This document shows positions 18,745 through 29,261 of a stretch of DNA of 63,252 nucleotides, piece by piece. This stretch comes from Bacteroidota bacterium (GTDB lineage Bacteria; Bacteroidota; Ignavibacteria; SZUA-365), in the NCBI GenBank assembly GCA_023432805.1, contig JAEYUG010000125.1, forward strand, positions 1-63,252, written 5' to 3'. The notes below the pieces were generated by a model. It did not search any database and was not told the origin of the DNA. It saw only the letters and a program-made list of their open reading frames with translations. The position numbers were made by a program, and so were the translations under genes. Numbering within the stretch: the first letter of the stretch is position 1; every line of letters begins with the position of its first letter.

Positions 18745-18775
18745 GAAATGTAGCCAGACCGCCCGAGGCTTCCAA
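18745..18775 (-). promoter_or_regulatory. Promoter of the polysaccharide operon
   Basis: Minus strand TTG (18775-18773), 20-base spacer, TACATTTC (18752-18745; one mismatch to TAnnTTTG), about 45 bases before the ATG of the YfhO-like gene. Confidence 0.55.
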
Positions 18776-18806
18776 AGCCCGAAAAGGTGAAAACCATGGC
18801 GGTCAT

Positions 18807-18835
18807 AAAAAAACGGCACGCTCATCGCGTGCCGT
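18807..18835 (-). terminator. Rho-independent terminator
   Basis: ACGGCACGC (18813-18821) pairs with GCGTGCCGT (18827-18835) around a 5-base loop. Seven T follow on the minus strand (18813-18807). It ends the zinc-ribbon gene transcript. Confidence 0.85.
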
Positions 18836-18866
18836 GCATTCACTGCCTATGTCTGCTCGAGAAAAC

Positions 18867-19097
18867 TCAGGCGACGCGCTTCTGGCCGCCTTTCGAGGGT
18901 GCCACCTTCATGGCGCGGACGCTGACTTCCACGCGGTCAAGGTCCACGCTCACTTCGGCATTGCAGTACGGGCAGTATTTGGCCGTCTGGATGTCGAAGC
19001 TGATCGTGTTCTTGCACATCGGACATTCGGTGATGACCATGCCGATCACCTTTCCGATCTGCTTGACCTTCACGGGTTTGGCGGCAGTTTTCTCCAT
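18867..19097 (-). CDS. Small zinc-ribbon protein
   Basis: A 76-residue protein with two CPxC knuckles, CPMC and CPYC, 17 residues apart. They form a rubredoxin-like zinc ribbon flanked by basic segments (PVKVKQIGKVIG and SKGGQKR). Such proteins often bind nucleic acid or protein partners; no specific role can be assigned. ATG 19097 is preferred over the upstream TTG at 19106. It has its own promoter, which overlaps the end of lon, and its own terminator, so it is a single-gene unit. Confidence 0.72.
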   Translation of the reverse strand: MEKTAAKPVKVKQIGKVIGMVITECPMCKNTISFDIQTAKYCPYCNAEVSVDLDRVEVSVRAMKVAPSKGGQKRVA

Positions 19098-19145
19098 CGT
19101 CTTCAATTCGTCACCAGGTTAGTGTGTATTTCGGAACATCAGCAA

Positions 19146-19172
19146 CAAATGTACAATGGTTCCGAGGCCGGT

Positions 19173-19176
<4 letters not shown>
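19146..19176 (-). promoter_or_regulatory. Promoter of the zinc-ribbon gene
   Basis: Minus strand TTG (19176-19174), 20-base spacer, TACATTTG (19153-19146), an exact TAnnTTTG match. The TTG overlaps the stop codon of lon, so the two transcription units are packed end to end. Confidence 0.7.
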
Positions 19177-21593
<2,417 letters not shown>

Positions 21594-21770
21594 CTGTTCA
21601 TTCAGGGCTGAACTGAGAGGGGATCAAACCGCATGCCATGTGCTCCGTTCCCGCGTTTCGTCAGGATGCACCCCGATCCGCACGCGGACCCTGCATCGCC
21701 AAGACCGGAAACGGCAGGAATGAGGATGAAGGATGTCAGGATGTCCGCCATTCTGGCACGAGGATTTTCG

Positions 21771-21801
21771 TTGCAGTTGCCTGCCGGGGGAAGTAAGTTT
21801 T
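21771..21801 (+). promoter_or_regulatory. Promoter of the Nudix gene
   Basis: TTG at 21771-21773, 20-base spacer, TAAGTTTT at 21794-21801 (one mismatch to TAnnTTTG), about 35 bases before the likely start. Confidence 0.55.
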
Positions 21802-21835
21802 CATGTCGCATCCATAACATTTCGCTCAACATATC

Positions 21836-22300
21836 GTGCCGGACGTGATTTCAGAGATGGTCCAGGTGCATGTCTATCGGCAGCATGTCGACGGACGTGT
21901 GGAATTCCTCATGCTGCAGCGCTCATCGGACGAGGAGATCTATCCCGATCTCTGGCAGCCGGTCACGGGTGCGATCGAGCCGGGCGAACACGCATCAGAT
22001 GCCGCCCGGCGTGAAACGATCGAGGAGACCGGCATGGAGCCGCTGTCGCTCCTCGTGGTCCCTCATGTCTCATCCTTCTACTCTCCGCGACGGGATGCGG
22101 TGCACATGGTGCCGGTCTTCGCCGCACAAGTGTCCCAGCGAGCGGAGGTGACGCTCTCGAGCGAGCATCAGGCGTATGAATGGCTCGGATTTGCAGACGC
22201 ACACGAACGCTCGGTGTTTCCGGGGCATCGCGACGCGCTGCGCGTGCTGATGGAGTATGTGCTCGCACCCATCGCCGTGCCGGTCCTCGTCCCTGCCTGA
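21836..22300 (+). CDS. Nudix hydrolase
   Basis: A 154-residue pyrophosphohydrolase. The Nudix box is complete: G-x5-E-x7-REtiEETGM within GAIEPGEHASDAARRETIEE and following residues, giving the Mg-binding glutamates. The fold and the short length resemble the NudB (dihydroneopterin triphosphate pyrophosphatase) and MutT-like groups. HVSSFYSPRRDAVHMVPVFAAQV after the box resembles NudB-like proteins, but the substrate is not certain. The start is a GTG at 21836 without a clear ribosome binding site; GTG 21845 and ATG 21857 are in-frame alternatives. It has its own promoter and is followed by a small hairpin. Confidence 0.85.
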   Translation: MPDVISEMVQVHVYRQHVDGRVEFLMLQRSSDEEIYPDLWQPVTGAIEPGEHASDAARRETIEETGMEPLSLLVVPHVSSFYSPRRDAVHMVPVFAAQVSQRAEVTLSSEHQAYEWLGFADAHERSVFPGHRDALRVLMEYVLAPIAVPVLVPA

Positions 22301-22334
22301 CCGATCATCGACCGGCGCCGACTTCGACTTCAAC

Positions 22335-22349
22335 GCCGCCTCAGGCGGC
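22335..22349 (+). terminator. Small hairpin between Nudix and lipoprotein genes
   Basis: GCCGCC (22335-22340) pairs with GGCGGC (22344-22349) around TCA. No U-tract follows, so termination is only partly supported. Confidence 0.3.
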
Positions 22350-22376
22350 ACGAACATACAATCTTCGGAGGTTGCC

Positions 22377-23138
22377 ATGAACCGTACTGTTCGCAGTGCG
22401 GGGATGTGGACCTGCGTCACCGCGCTCTGCGCTCTGATGAGTTGCAGTTTCACGACCGCACATTTCTCGGAAATCCACCTCGCACGCGCCATCGACGAAG
22501 GGGGACGCCCGACACAGAAGACTGCAACATTCAACAAGAGCGATCCGCTTCTGTACTGTTGCGCACTCATCGCGAATACCCCATCCGAAACGGTGACCAA
22601 GGCCGTCTGGACCTATCTGGGTCCGGACGGAAGGCAGGCCATCGATTCAGCAGAAGTGACTGTCGACGAAGACCGCTGGGTGTACTTCTCGCTCCGCACG
22701 GCGGGAGCGGGCTTGCCCTATGGTTCCTATGTCGTCGACCTGTACATCATGAACAAACATCAGAGTTCGATGTCCTTTTCCATCGCTCCGCGTCTGATGA
22801 ACAGTCCCGTCAAGGATGCGGTACTGGCAACATCGCTGAATGAAGCCTACGCTCCCGTTGAAACGGCAACGTCGTTCCCGCCGGCCGTGCCCGTGGTCTA
22901 TGCGCCGGTCTATGTGGAGGATGCACCGGCCGGCTCCGTGATCAGTGCGATCTGGTATCAGGACATCCCGAATCAGGAATCGGTGATCATCGCCACGACC
23001 GACTTCAACGCCGAGGGCGCGGGGTGGATCGGCTTCTCCCTGACACCGAGCGCACCGCTTCCCCCGGGTGCCTATCATGTCGACGTCCTTGTCAACAATG
23101 CAACCGCGACCACCCTCCCCTTCACTGTGAAGGAATAA
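22377..23138 (+). CDS. Predicted lipoprotein with two Ig-like repeats
   Basis: A 253-residue exported protein with a lipoprotein signal (ALMSC, Cys23). The mature part holds two similar beta-sandwich units. The first has AVWTYLGPDG, WVYFSLRTAG and LPYGSYVVDLYI; the second has AIWYQDIPN, WIGFSLTPSA and LPPGAYHVDVLV. It therefore arose by internal duplication. No catalytic motif is seen; ligand binding or a structural envelope role is possible. ATG 22377 was chosen because GGAGG lies 7 bases upstream and it begins the signal peptide. Confidence 0.72.
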   Translation: MNRTVRSAGMWTCVTALCALMSCSFTTAHFSEIHLARAIDEGGRPTQKTATFNKSDPLLYCCALIANTPSETVTKAVWTYLGPDGRQAIDSAEVTVDEDRWVYFSLRTAGAGLPYGSYVVDLYIMNKHQSSMSFSIAPRLMNSPVKDAVLATSLNEAYAPVETATSFPPAVPVVYAPVYVEDAPAGSVISAIWYQDIPNQESVIIATTDFNAEGAGWIGFSLTPSAPLPPGAYHVDVLVNNATATTLPFTVKE

Positions 23139-23222
23139 ACACGAGGCAGGCTGCGGCCCGGCGATGGATCTGTATCGCTTCTGTGGTGATTTTCGATTCG
23201 AAACTTCAAGAAAATCAATCGA

Positions 23223-23249
23223 TTAGCACTCTCGGGGACGGAGTGCTAC
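23223..23249 (+). promoter_or_regulatory. CIRCE operator (HrcA-binding site)
   Basis: Left arm TTAGCACTC (23223-23231), 9-base spacer, right arm GAGTGCTAC (23241-23249). This matches the CIRCE consensus TTAGCACTC-N9-GAGTGCTAA except for the last base. HrcA binds this dyad and represses the heat-shock operon at normal temperature. Confidence 0.93.
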
Positions 23250-23254
23250 CTTGC
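23223..23254 (+). promoter_or_regulatory. hrcA promoter overlapping CIRCE
   Basis: TTAG (23223-23226) lies 20 bases upstream of TACCTTGC (23247-23254), the standard spacing of this window. CIRCE thus fills the whole gap between the two promoter elements. A GC-rich dyad, GCGCGGC/GCCGCGC (23253-23269), sits at the predicted transcript start. Confidence 0.55.
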
Positions 23255-23310
23255 GCGGCTCTGCCGCGCTTCGTATGTTTCGGATTGACGGTGAAAGCCG
23301 CGGAGGTACT

Positions 23311-24345
23311 ATGACAGACTTATCGGATCGCGAACAACTCGTATTACAGCATATCATCGGGCAGTACATCCAGACGGCCAGTCCCGTCGGATCACGCACG
23401 ATTTCCAAACAGAGCGAACTCAGCCTGAGTCCCGCCTCGATTCGCAACATCATGGCGGATCTGGAGGAAAAGGGCTACATCGACCATCCCCATACTTCGG
23501 CGGGACGCATCCCCACGGACCTCGGGTATCGCTTTTACGTCGATCAGGTCATGTTGCGCGAGGGACTCGCCTTGCAGGAGCGGGAATTCATCGAGCGATA
23601 TTTCGAGACCGTGCTGCCGCCGGATTTTGAGACGATCGTCCGTGAGTGTTCGCGGCTGCTCGGAGAAATCTCGCAGCAGCTGGCCGTCGTGTCGACCCCG
23701 CATATCGGCAGTGGTGTGCTGCGGCATCTGGATCTGATCGAGTTGTCGTCGAACCGCATCATGGTCGTGCTTTCGATCGAGAGCGGCATCGTCAAGACCA
23801 TCACTTTCGAAGTCGATACCGAGATCTCACGGCAGACACTCGACCGTCTCGCGAACCTGCTGAACGAGCGGCTTGCCGGACTCACCCTGCGCGAGATTCG
23901 CGAATCCTTCAGCGAACGCGTCAAGGATGCGGCGACCGTCACCGATGATCGTCTGATCGAATTGTTCATTCAGAGTTCCGACCGCCTGTTCTCGGAACGC
24001 CTCGAGGAAAGCCGCATCTACATCGACGGAATGCGGGGCATGATGCGCCAGCCCGAGTTCGGTCAGCCCGAACGGTTGCGCGACATCATCGAGCTCGTCG
24101 AAAACAATACCGTGATCATTCACGTGCTCGAAACGATAGACGAAGACGCCTCGATCGCCATCCGCATCGGCAGCGAGACCGGTGAGGAACGGATGAAGGA
24201 ATACAGCCTCATCGCCTCTCCCTACCGCATCGGTTCGATGACCGGCATGCTCAGTGTGCTGGGTCCCCGACGCATGAACTATGCCCGCATGATCGCGATT
24301 CTCGAAACGCTCTCTAAGCTCATCACACAACAATCACCACGCTGA
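23311..24345 (+). CDS. hrcA: Heat-inducible transcription repressor HrcA
   Basis: A 344-residue repressor with an N-terminal winged-helix DNA-binding domain. It has ILQHYI-like LQHIIGQYIQTASPVGSRTI, then SLSPASIRNIMADLEEKGYI and HTSAGRIPTDLGYRFYVD, all HrcA hallmarks. The rest is the GAF-like dimerisation domain ending in YARMIAILETLSKLI. It represses its own operon through the CIRCE site and depends on GroEL for folding in known systems. ATG 23311 follows GGAGG by 5 bases; the longer frame to 23251 would begin inside the promoter. It is first in hrcA-grpE-dnaJ. Confidence 0.96.
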   Translation: MTDLSDREQLVLQHIIGQYIQTASPVGSRTISKQSELSLSPASIRNIMADLEEKGYIDHPHTSAGRIPTDLGYRFYVDQVMLREGLALQEREFIERYFETVLPPDFETIVRECSRLLGEISQQLAVVSTPHIGSGVLRHLDLIELSSNRIMVVLSIESGIVKTITFEVDTEISRQTLDRLANLLNERLAGLTLREIRESFSERVKDAATVTDDRLIELFIQSSDRLFSERLEESRIYIDGMRGMMRQPEFGQPERLRDIIELVENNTVIIHVLETIDEDASIAIRIGSETGEERMKEYSLIASPYRIGSMTGMLSVLGPRRMNYARMIAILETLSKLITQQSPR

Positions 24346-24360
24346 TATTCGCGGAGAACC

Positions 24361-24975
24361 ATGTCGCACATTCCCAATCCTCCTGCACCGGACGAGGATG
24401 TGACGCAGAACACTGCGTCCGATACAGACACGTCAACGGCAGCCGATGCGCAATCCACAACACCACAGGATGCCGCGGTGTCAGAGGCCGGCACCACCGA
24501 TACCGCATCCCAGAACGTGCTCGTCGATCAGCTGCGCGATCAGCTGCAGCGAAAGGTCGCTGAATTCGAGAATTACCGCCGCCGCACCGACGAGGAAAAG
24601 GCGGCGTTGATCCGCTACGGACACGAGGGGCTGCTCCTCCAGCTATTGCCCATCCTCGACGATTTCGATCGCTCGATCAAGGCCGGCTCCGACTTCCGCG
24701 ACTTCGACGCATTCTTCAAGGGCATCGAACTGCTCCGCAGCAAATTCGTGAAGGCCCTCGAGAACAAGGGACTCGCGCCGATCCTCGCGAAGGGCGAACC
24801 CTTCGACGTGCATCTGCATGAGGCCATCCTCCAGGTTCCCGCCGCAGGCATCGCACCCGGCACCGTCGTCGAGGACGTCGAAACCGGATACACACTCTAC
24901 GACCGCGTCATCCGACACTCCAAGGTCATCGTCTCGGCCGAGACCTCAGAATCCAACGACTCCCCAGACGCATGA
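24361..24975 (+). CDS. grpE: Nucleotide exchange factor GrpE
   Basis: A 204-residue cochaperone that releases ADP from DnaK. The first ~50 residues are acidic and Thr/Ala-rich and look disordered. A long coiled-coil helix follows (LRDQLQRKVAEFENYRRRT), then LLPILDDFDRSIK and the C-terminal beta-domain with FDVHLHEAILQVP and the TGYTLYDRVIRHSKVIV signature. It starts 15 bases after hrcA with GGAG upstream, and its stop overlaps the dnaJ start by 4 bases. Confidence 0.96.
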   Translation: MSHIPNPPAPDEDVTQNTASDTDTSTAADAQSTTPQDAAVSEAGTTDTASQNVLVDQLRDQLQRKVAEFENYRRRTDEEKAALIRYGHEGLLLQLLPILDDFDRSIKAGSDFRDFDAFFKGIELLRSKFVKALENKGLAPILAKGEPFDVHLHEAILQVPAAGIAPGTVVEDVETGYTLYDRVIRHSKVIVSAETSESNDSPDA

Positions 24976-26126
24976 AACGCGACTACTACGAAGTGCTCGG
25001 CGTCTCCCGCACCGCCGGCGAAGACGAGATCAAGAAATCCTATCGCAAGCTCGCGATGCAGTACCACCCGGATCGCAATCCGGGCAACCCGGAAGCCGAA
25101 GACAAATTCAAGGAAGCAGCAGAAGCCTATGAAGTGCTGAGCGATGCCGACAAGCGCCGCCGGTACGATCAGTTCGGGCATGAGGGGATGCGTGGACAGG
25201 ATTTCTCGGGATTCTCGAACGTCAACGACATCTTCAGCCACTTCGGAGACATCTTCGGCGGGGCATTCGGGGGAAGCATCTTTGACGAGGTGTTCGGGGG
25301 AGGAGCACGGCAGCGCCAGCGCAAACGCGGGACAGGCTCTCCCGGCAGCGACCTCAAGGTTCAGCTTGTGCTCACGCTCGAGGAAGTCGCCACTGGAGCC
25401 GAGAAGACACTCAAGATCCGCAAGCAGGTCGCCTGCGGTACCTGCAGCGGCAAGGGCGCCAAGCCCGGCACGCAGATGAAGGAGTGCGGCACCTGCAATG
25501 GTACCGGCGAACTGCGGCAGGTCTCCCGATCCATCTTCGGGCAGGTCGTCAACATCGTGCCGTGCACGACCTGTGGCGGCGAGGGCACGTTTACCGTGGA
25601 CCCCTGCACGACCTGCAACGGCGAAGGCCGCGTGCAGGGCGAGGAGACGCTCAAGGTCGGCGTTCCCAAGGGCGTCAGCGAGGGCAACTACATTCCCTAC
25701 CGAGGCCAGGGCAATGCAGGTCGCCGCGGCGGCAATGCCGGTGATGTCTACGTGTACATCCGTGTCAAGGAACACGACCATTTTGTGCGCGAAGACGACG
25801 ACATCCTGCTGGACCTCCACATCAGCTATGCGGATGCGGTCATGGGCACGGAGATCGAGGTCCCAACCATCGAAGGAACGGCCCGGCTGAAGATTCCCGG
25901 AGGTACTCCGGCGGGCCAGGTGCTGCGCATGCGCGACAAGGGCATCCCGCATCTCAACAGCCATGGCCGCGGAGACCAGCTCGTGCGCATCAACATCCAT
26001 GTGCCGCAGAAGGTCTCGGGCAAGGACCGCGAACTGCTGCAGGCGCTCGATGCGTCACCGACGTTTCGTCCTGATGCTGACGAAAAGAAGGGCTTTTTCG
26101 GCAAGGTCTTCGACGCGTTCTCCTGA
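24972..26126 (+). CDS. dnaJ: Chaperone DnaJ
   Basis: A 384-residue type I Hsp40. The J-domain has HPD at 32-34. The Gly/Phe-rich linker FSGFSNVNDIFSHFGDIFGG follows. The zinc-binding region has four CxxCxGxG repeats: CGTCSGKG, CGTCNGTG, CTTCGGEG and CTTCNGEG. The C-terminal substrate-binding domains include GDVYVYIRVKEHDHFVRE. It would deliver substrates to DnaK and stimulate its ATPase. It overlaps grpE by 4 bases. No dnaK lies in this operon or window. Confidence 0.97.
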   Translation: MKRDYYEVLGVSRTAGEDEIKKSYRKLAMQYHPDRNPGNPEAEDKFKEAAEAYEVLSDADKRRRYDQFGHEGMRGQDFSGFSNVNDIFSHFGDIFGGAFGGSIFDEVFGGGARQRQRKRGTGSPGSDLKVQLVLTLEEVATGAEKTLKIRKQVACGTCSGKGAKPGTQMKECGTCNGTGELRQVSRSIFGQVVNIVPCTTCGGEGTFTVDPCTTCNGEGRVQGEETLKVGVPKGVSEGNYIPYRGQGNAGRRGGNAGDVYVYIRVKEHDHFVREDDDILLDLHISYADAVMGTEIEVPTIEGTARLKIPGGTPAGQVLRMRDKGIPHLNSHGRGDQLVRINIHVPQKVSGKDRELLQALDASPTFRPDADEKKGFFGKVFDAFS

Positions 26127-26150
26127 TCATCGTCGCCACCCGGGTTGCAG

Positions 26151-26660
26151 ATGCTCTCGTCGTTCCTGCGCATGGCGCGCTCAGTCGGATTCACTCGAGG
26201 TGAGGCGACCGCCATCCTCTTTCTGTCGCTGGCCACACTTGCGGGCGGCGTGATCCGCTGGGTCGCACCGTCCGACACCGGAAGGCTTCCGACGCATGAG
26301 GCGCTGCGCCGGCACGATTCCACGTTCGCACATCGGGCGGAAGGAGGATCCCCTTCCCTGCCGGATGGCCAGGGTGCACCATCCCCCGATCAAGGACGTG
26401 CGCCCGCTGCGGAAGCATCCGCACCGAGCCAACCATCATCCGGTATTGCCGACCTCGCCCCCCGCGTCGTGAACGTGAATACAGCGTCCGCCGCACAGTT
26501 GGAAACGCTGCCCGGGGTGGGTCCGTCGACCGCGCAGCGCATCATCGAGTATCGCAGAACTGTGGGACCCTTCCGACGCATCGAGGACATCATGAACGTG
26601 AAATCGATCGGCGAGAAGAAATTTGAGAACATGAAGCAGTATATTAGTGTGACTGATTGA
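26151..26660 (+). CDS. ComEA-like helix-hairpin-helix protein
   Basis: A 169-residue membrane-anchored protein. One hydrophobic helix near residues 20-38 is followed by a Pro/Ser/Ala-rich linker (about 45-105). The C-terminal ComEA-type domain has VNVNTASAAQLETLPGVGPS, then IIEYRRTVGPFRRIEDIMNV and GIGEKK-like SIGEKKFENMK. The domain binds double-stranded DNA without sequence preference, and ComEA proteins capture DNA for uptake. ATG 26151 is preferred over TTG 26145. It is followed by a pilin-like and a PilM-like gene, which fits a DNA-uptake or pseudopilus context. Confidence 0.83.
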   Translation: MLSSFLRMARSVGFTRGEATAILFLSLATLAGGVIRWVAPSDTGRLPTHEALRRHDSTFAHRAEGGSPSLPDGQGAPSPDQGRAPAAEASAPSQPSSGIADLAPRVVNVNTASAAQLETLPGVGPSTAQRIIEYRRTVGPFRRIEDIMNVKSIGEKKFENMKQYISVTD

Positions 26661-26699
26661 TTCGTCATCAGCCTGACATCGTATTAAGCGGAGGTTTTC

Positions 26700-27164
26700 A
26701 TGTCAAAAGGTCAACCCTTCTCGTGGATTGACGCTTTACTTATCCTCGGTATCGTCGGTCTGACATTCGGACTGTGGTACGTCATCTGGTCGCCCGGGCA
26801 GGAAATGGCCCGTCAGACCAACATGAAATGGGAATCGCGTGCGCGCATGGCTGCACTGCGCACGGCCCAGATCAATTTCTACAACTCCAAGGGACATTAC
26901 ACGCGTGATGTGGATTCGCTGGTGACGTTCGTTGCGAACGACATGTCGGATGCTACTCGCGACAGTCTGTTCACCAAACTGTATCTGACTGCGTTCTACC
27001 CTGATTCGTTGCGCTTCTCGCCTCTCGGCCATCAAGTGTACAAGGTGGAAGTCGTCGATACGTCGGCGATCCCCCGCTACATGATCACGTGCCCCGATGG
27101 ATTCGGGTACATCAGTTCGCTGACGAATCCCGACGAGCACAACAAAGCCTCCTGGGAACAGTAG
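26700..27164 (+). CDS. Pilin-like single-pass protein, unknown
   Basis: A 154-residue protein with one N-terminal membrane helix (about 10-30, WIDALLILGIVGLTFGLWYVI) and a C-terminal soluble domain. The lollipop shape, the repeated ARMAALRTAQINFYNSKGHY helix after the membrane segment and the final CPDGFGYIS are reminiscent of minor pseudopilins (compare ..R...LRTAQ..YY...G.Y). The canonical prepilin peptidase site (G-F-T-L-x-E) is absent, so any pilin link is inference. GGAGG stands 7 bases before ATG 26700. It lies 8 bases upstream of the PilM-like gene. Confidence 0.6.
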   Translation: MSKGQPFSWIDALLILGIVGLTFGLWYVIWSPGQEMARQTNMKWESRARMAALRTAQINFYNSKGHYTRDVDSLVTFVANDMSDATRDSLFTKLYLTAFYPDSLRFSPLGHQVYKVEVVDTSAIPRYMITCPDGFGYISSLTNPDEHNKASWEQ

Positions 27165-27171
27165 TCCTCGG

Positions 27172-28134
27172 ATGCACGGCCATCGAACGTTGGCTGTCAC
27201 TCATCATATCGGCCTCGAGATCGCGGAACATTCCTTCCGTGTGACGGAAATGCGTGCGACGGACGGCTTCCCTGCCGTCCTTCGCACGTCTATGCATGAG
27301 ACTCGCGACGATTTTGCCGGTCCCCTCCTGCATGCAGCCGCAACCGACGCCGCAGTCGCCGCACGCCTCTCGCAGGAGCTCACCGATGCATTGCGCGCCG
27401 GCAGCATGTACGCGACACGCATCTCGGTCGTGCTGGCCACGCAGCTTCCCCTCGTCGCCGTCCTGCCTTCTGATCCCCTGCTTCCCCTCGCGGAGAAACG
27501 CCGGCAGTTCGCGTGGGAATGCCGTGCACTGATGGCACTCGCGCCGCATGAACCGCTCTCGGTGCAGTCCTTCCTTCTCTCCCGCTCGGCAGACGCAGAG
27601 TCGTGGCTCGTCTCGGCACTACCGCAGCGAACGGTCATGTTCCTTCGCGAGATCTTCGAGCTCGTTGGTTACGACCTGTGTGGAATCGACATCGCCCACT
27701 TTTCGATCGAGAATGGCATCCGTGCCTTGCTGCGTCCCCTGACACAGGATGCAGCGGCGATCGCCGGACTTCATCCGCGACGTTGCGACGTCGGCATGGA
27801 TACGGGCGGCACCTATATCGCATTCCGGTCATCGGCACTGACGGGACAGGCCCCCCTGCTCAAACAAGTGCTCGCATCGGTGCATGCCCTGCTTGACGAA
27901 CGGCTCGACACGCGCCTTTCATCGCTCACCCTCCACGGTCCCCTCGCCGGTGCGGATCTCGCCATACATCTGCAGGAACTGCTGGGCATTCCCGTCACAC
28001 ATTTCGATGCCCGAAACCACGTCTCCTTCCTCGCCGGCTCGGATGCCGACGCCGCGCGGTCGCGTCCCGCTGCATCGATGGACGCGTCGATCTGTGCTGC
28101 CCTGAAGGGGATCCGCACGGTCCAGCCCGCCTGA
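27172..28134 (+). CDS. PilM-like actin-fold protein (tentative)
   Basis: A 320-residue cytosolic protein. It opens VTHHIGLEIAEHSFRVTEM, similar to the first phosphate loop of PilM/FtsA-type actin folds (VGLDIGxxxVKxVEL). CRALMALAPHEPLSVQSFLL, QRTVMFLREIFELVGYDLCGID and a late LTLHGPLAGADLAIHLQELLGIPV fit PilM organisation. The length is a little short. PilM couples inner-membrane pilus proteins to the cytoplasmic ring. With the preceding pilin-like and ComEA-like genes this suggests a competence or pseudopilus locus, but the match is from pattern only. Confidence 0.5.
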   Translation: MHGHRTLAVTHHIGLEIAEHSFRVTEMRATDGFPAVLRTSMHETRDDFAGPLLHAAATDAAVAARLSQELTDALRAGSMYATRISVVLATQLPLVAVLPSDPLLPLAEKRRQFAWECRALMALAPHEPLSVQSFLLSRSADAESWLVSALPQRTVMFLREIFELVGYDLCGIDIAHFSIENGIRALLRPLTQDAAAIAGLHPRRCDVGMDTGGTYIAFRSSALTGQAPLLKQVLASVHALLDERLDTRLSSLTLHGPLAGADLAIHLQELLGIPVTHFDARNHVSFLAGSDADAARSRPAASMDASICAALKGIRTVQPA

Positions 28135-28166
28135 GCAGCAGATCACACAAGCACGACGAATTCACG

Positions 28167-28730
28167 ATGCGCATCATTGCAGGCAGGCTCGGCGGACGTG
28201 TGCTCCAGGTCCCGAAGCACGCTGCATTTCGTCCCACGACCGACCGCGTGAAGGAGTCGGTGTTCAGCATGCTCACCCATCGCATCGACTTCGACGGCTG
28301 TCGCGTCTGCGATCTGTTCGCCGGTAGCGGCAGCCTCGGTCTGGAAGCACTCAGCCGCGGCGCGGCACATGTGACCTTCGTCGAGCGCGACCGGGCCTCG
28401 CTGGATGTGCTTCGCAGGAATCTCGCCATGGTGGATGCCACCGCTGCGTCCAGCGTGCAGCCCGTGAGCGTCGAGTCCTTTCTTCGCCGCACCGTCCCGT
28501 CGGAAGCCACCGCCTTCGACCTCGTCTTCGCAGATCCCCCATATGCGTACGAGGCCTGGTCGGAACTGCTTGCCGCTGTTCTCGTCTTCATGCGTCCAGG
28601 TGGTCTGTTCCTCTACGAGCATGACGGCCGCATGCAGCCCGGCGCAATCGAAGGCATGGATCTCCTGCTTGCACGGACCTTCGGGACAACCGCCTGCACC
28701 ATCTACCAACGAACGGAGGCAATGCAGTGA
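28167..28730 (+). CDS. rsmD: 16S rRNA (guanine-966-N2)-methyltransferase RsmD
   Basis: A 187-residue SAM-dependent methyltransferase that methylates G966 of 16S rRNA on the assembled 30S subunit. The MRIIAGRLGGR opening and FRPTTDRVKESVFSML are family hallmarks. The SAM-binding loop DLFAGSGSLGLEAL is at about 49-62 and the catalytic DPPY at 123-126. Its last 4 bases (GTGA) overlap the start of coaD, a gene pair conserved in many bacteria. Confidence 0.95.
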   Translation: MRIIAGRLGGRVLQVPKHAAFRPTTDRVKESVFSMLTHRIDFDGCRVCDLFAGSGSLGLEALSRGAAHVTFVERDRASLDVLRRNLAMVDATAASSVQPVSVESFLRRTVPSEATAFDLVFADPPYAYEAWSELLAAVLVFMRPGGLFLYEHDGRMQPGAIEGMDLLLARTFGTTACTIYQRTEAMQ

Positions 28731-29218
28731 GCATCGCAGTGTATCCGGGGTCCTTCGATCCCGTCACGAACGGACACATCGACGTCGCCTGCCGTGCGCG
28801 CGAAATTTTCGACGAGGTCATCATTTCGGTGGCACGCAATGGTTCGAAACAGGCGCTGTTCAGCGTGGATCACCGCGTGCGTCTGATTGAAGAGACGATC
28901 AGCGGCATGCCCGGTATCCGGGTAGACACATTCGATGGACTGACCGTCGAATATGCTCGCAGCGTGGGGGCGATCGCGCTCGTGCGCGGACTCCGCGCCG
29001 TATCCGACTTTGAATATGAATTCCAGATCGCGCTGATGAACCGGAAAATCGCACCAGAGCTGGAAACCGTCTTCCTCATGCCGAACGAAAAGTACACCTA
29101 TCTCAGTTCATCGATCGTTCGCGAACTCGCCCGACTGCAGACCGACGTTGCGGAGTTTGTCCCGCCCGGTGTCGTCCAGGCACTGCGCGAACGCTTCGAG
29201 GCACACCCCGGCATTTGA
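28727..29218 (+). CDS. coaD: Phosphopantetheine adenylyltransferase CoaD
   Basis: A 163-residue nucleotidyltransferase that converts 4'-phosphopantetheine and ATP to dephospho-CoA. It has the HxGH-type motif TNGH (14-17) after YPGSFDPV, VRGLRAVSDFEYEFQIALMN in the middle and YTYLSSSIVRELARL (ISSTxVR-type motif) near the end. The start is GTG 28727, inside the rsmD stop overlap. The length matches the family. Confidence 0.96.
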   Translation: MSIAVYPGSFDPVTNGHIDVACRAREIFDEVIISVARNGSKQALFSVDHRVRLIEETISGMPGIRVDTFDGLTVEYARSVGAIALVRGLRAVSDFEYEFQIALMNRKIAPELETVFLMPNEKYTYLSSSIVRELARLQTDVAEFVPPGVVQALRERFEAHPGI

Positions 29219-29261
29219 CACATCGCGACTGCATCTGACGCATCAACGGAGTATTCCCACC

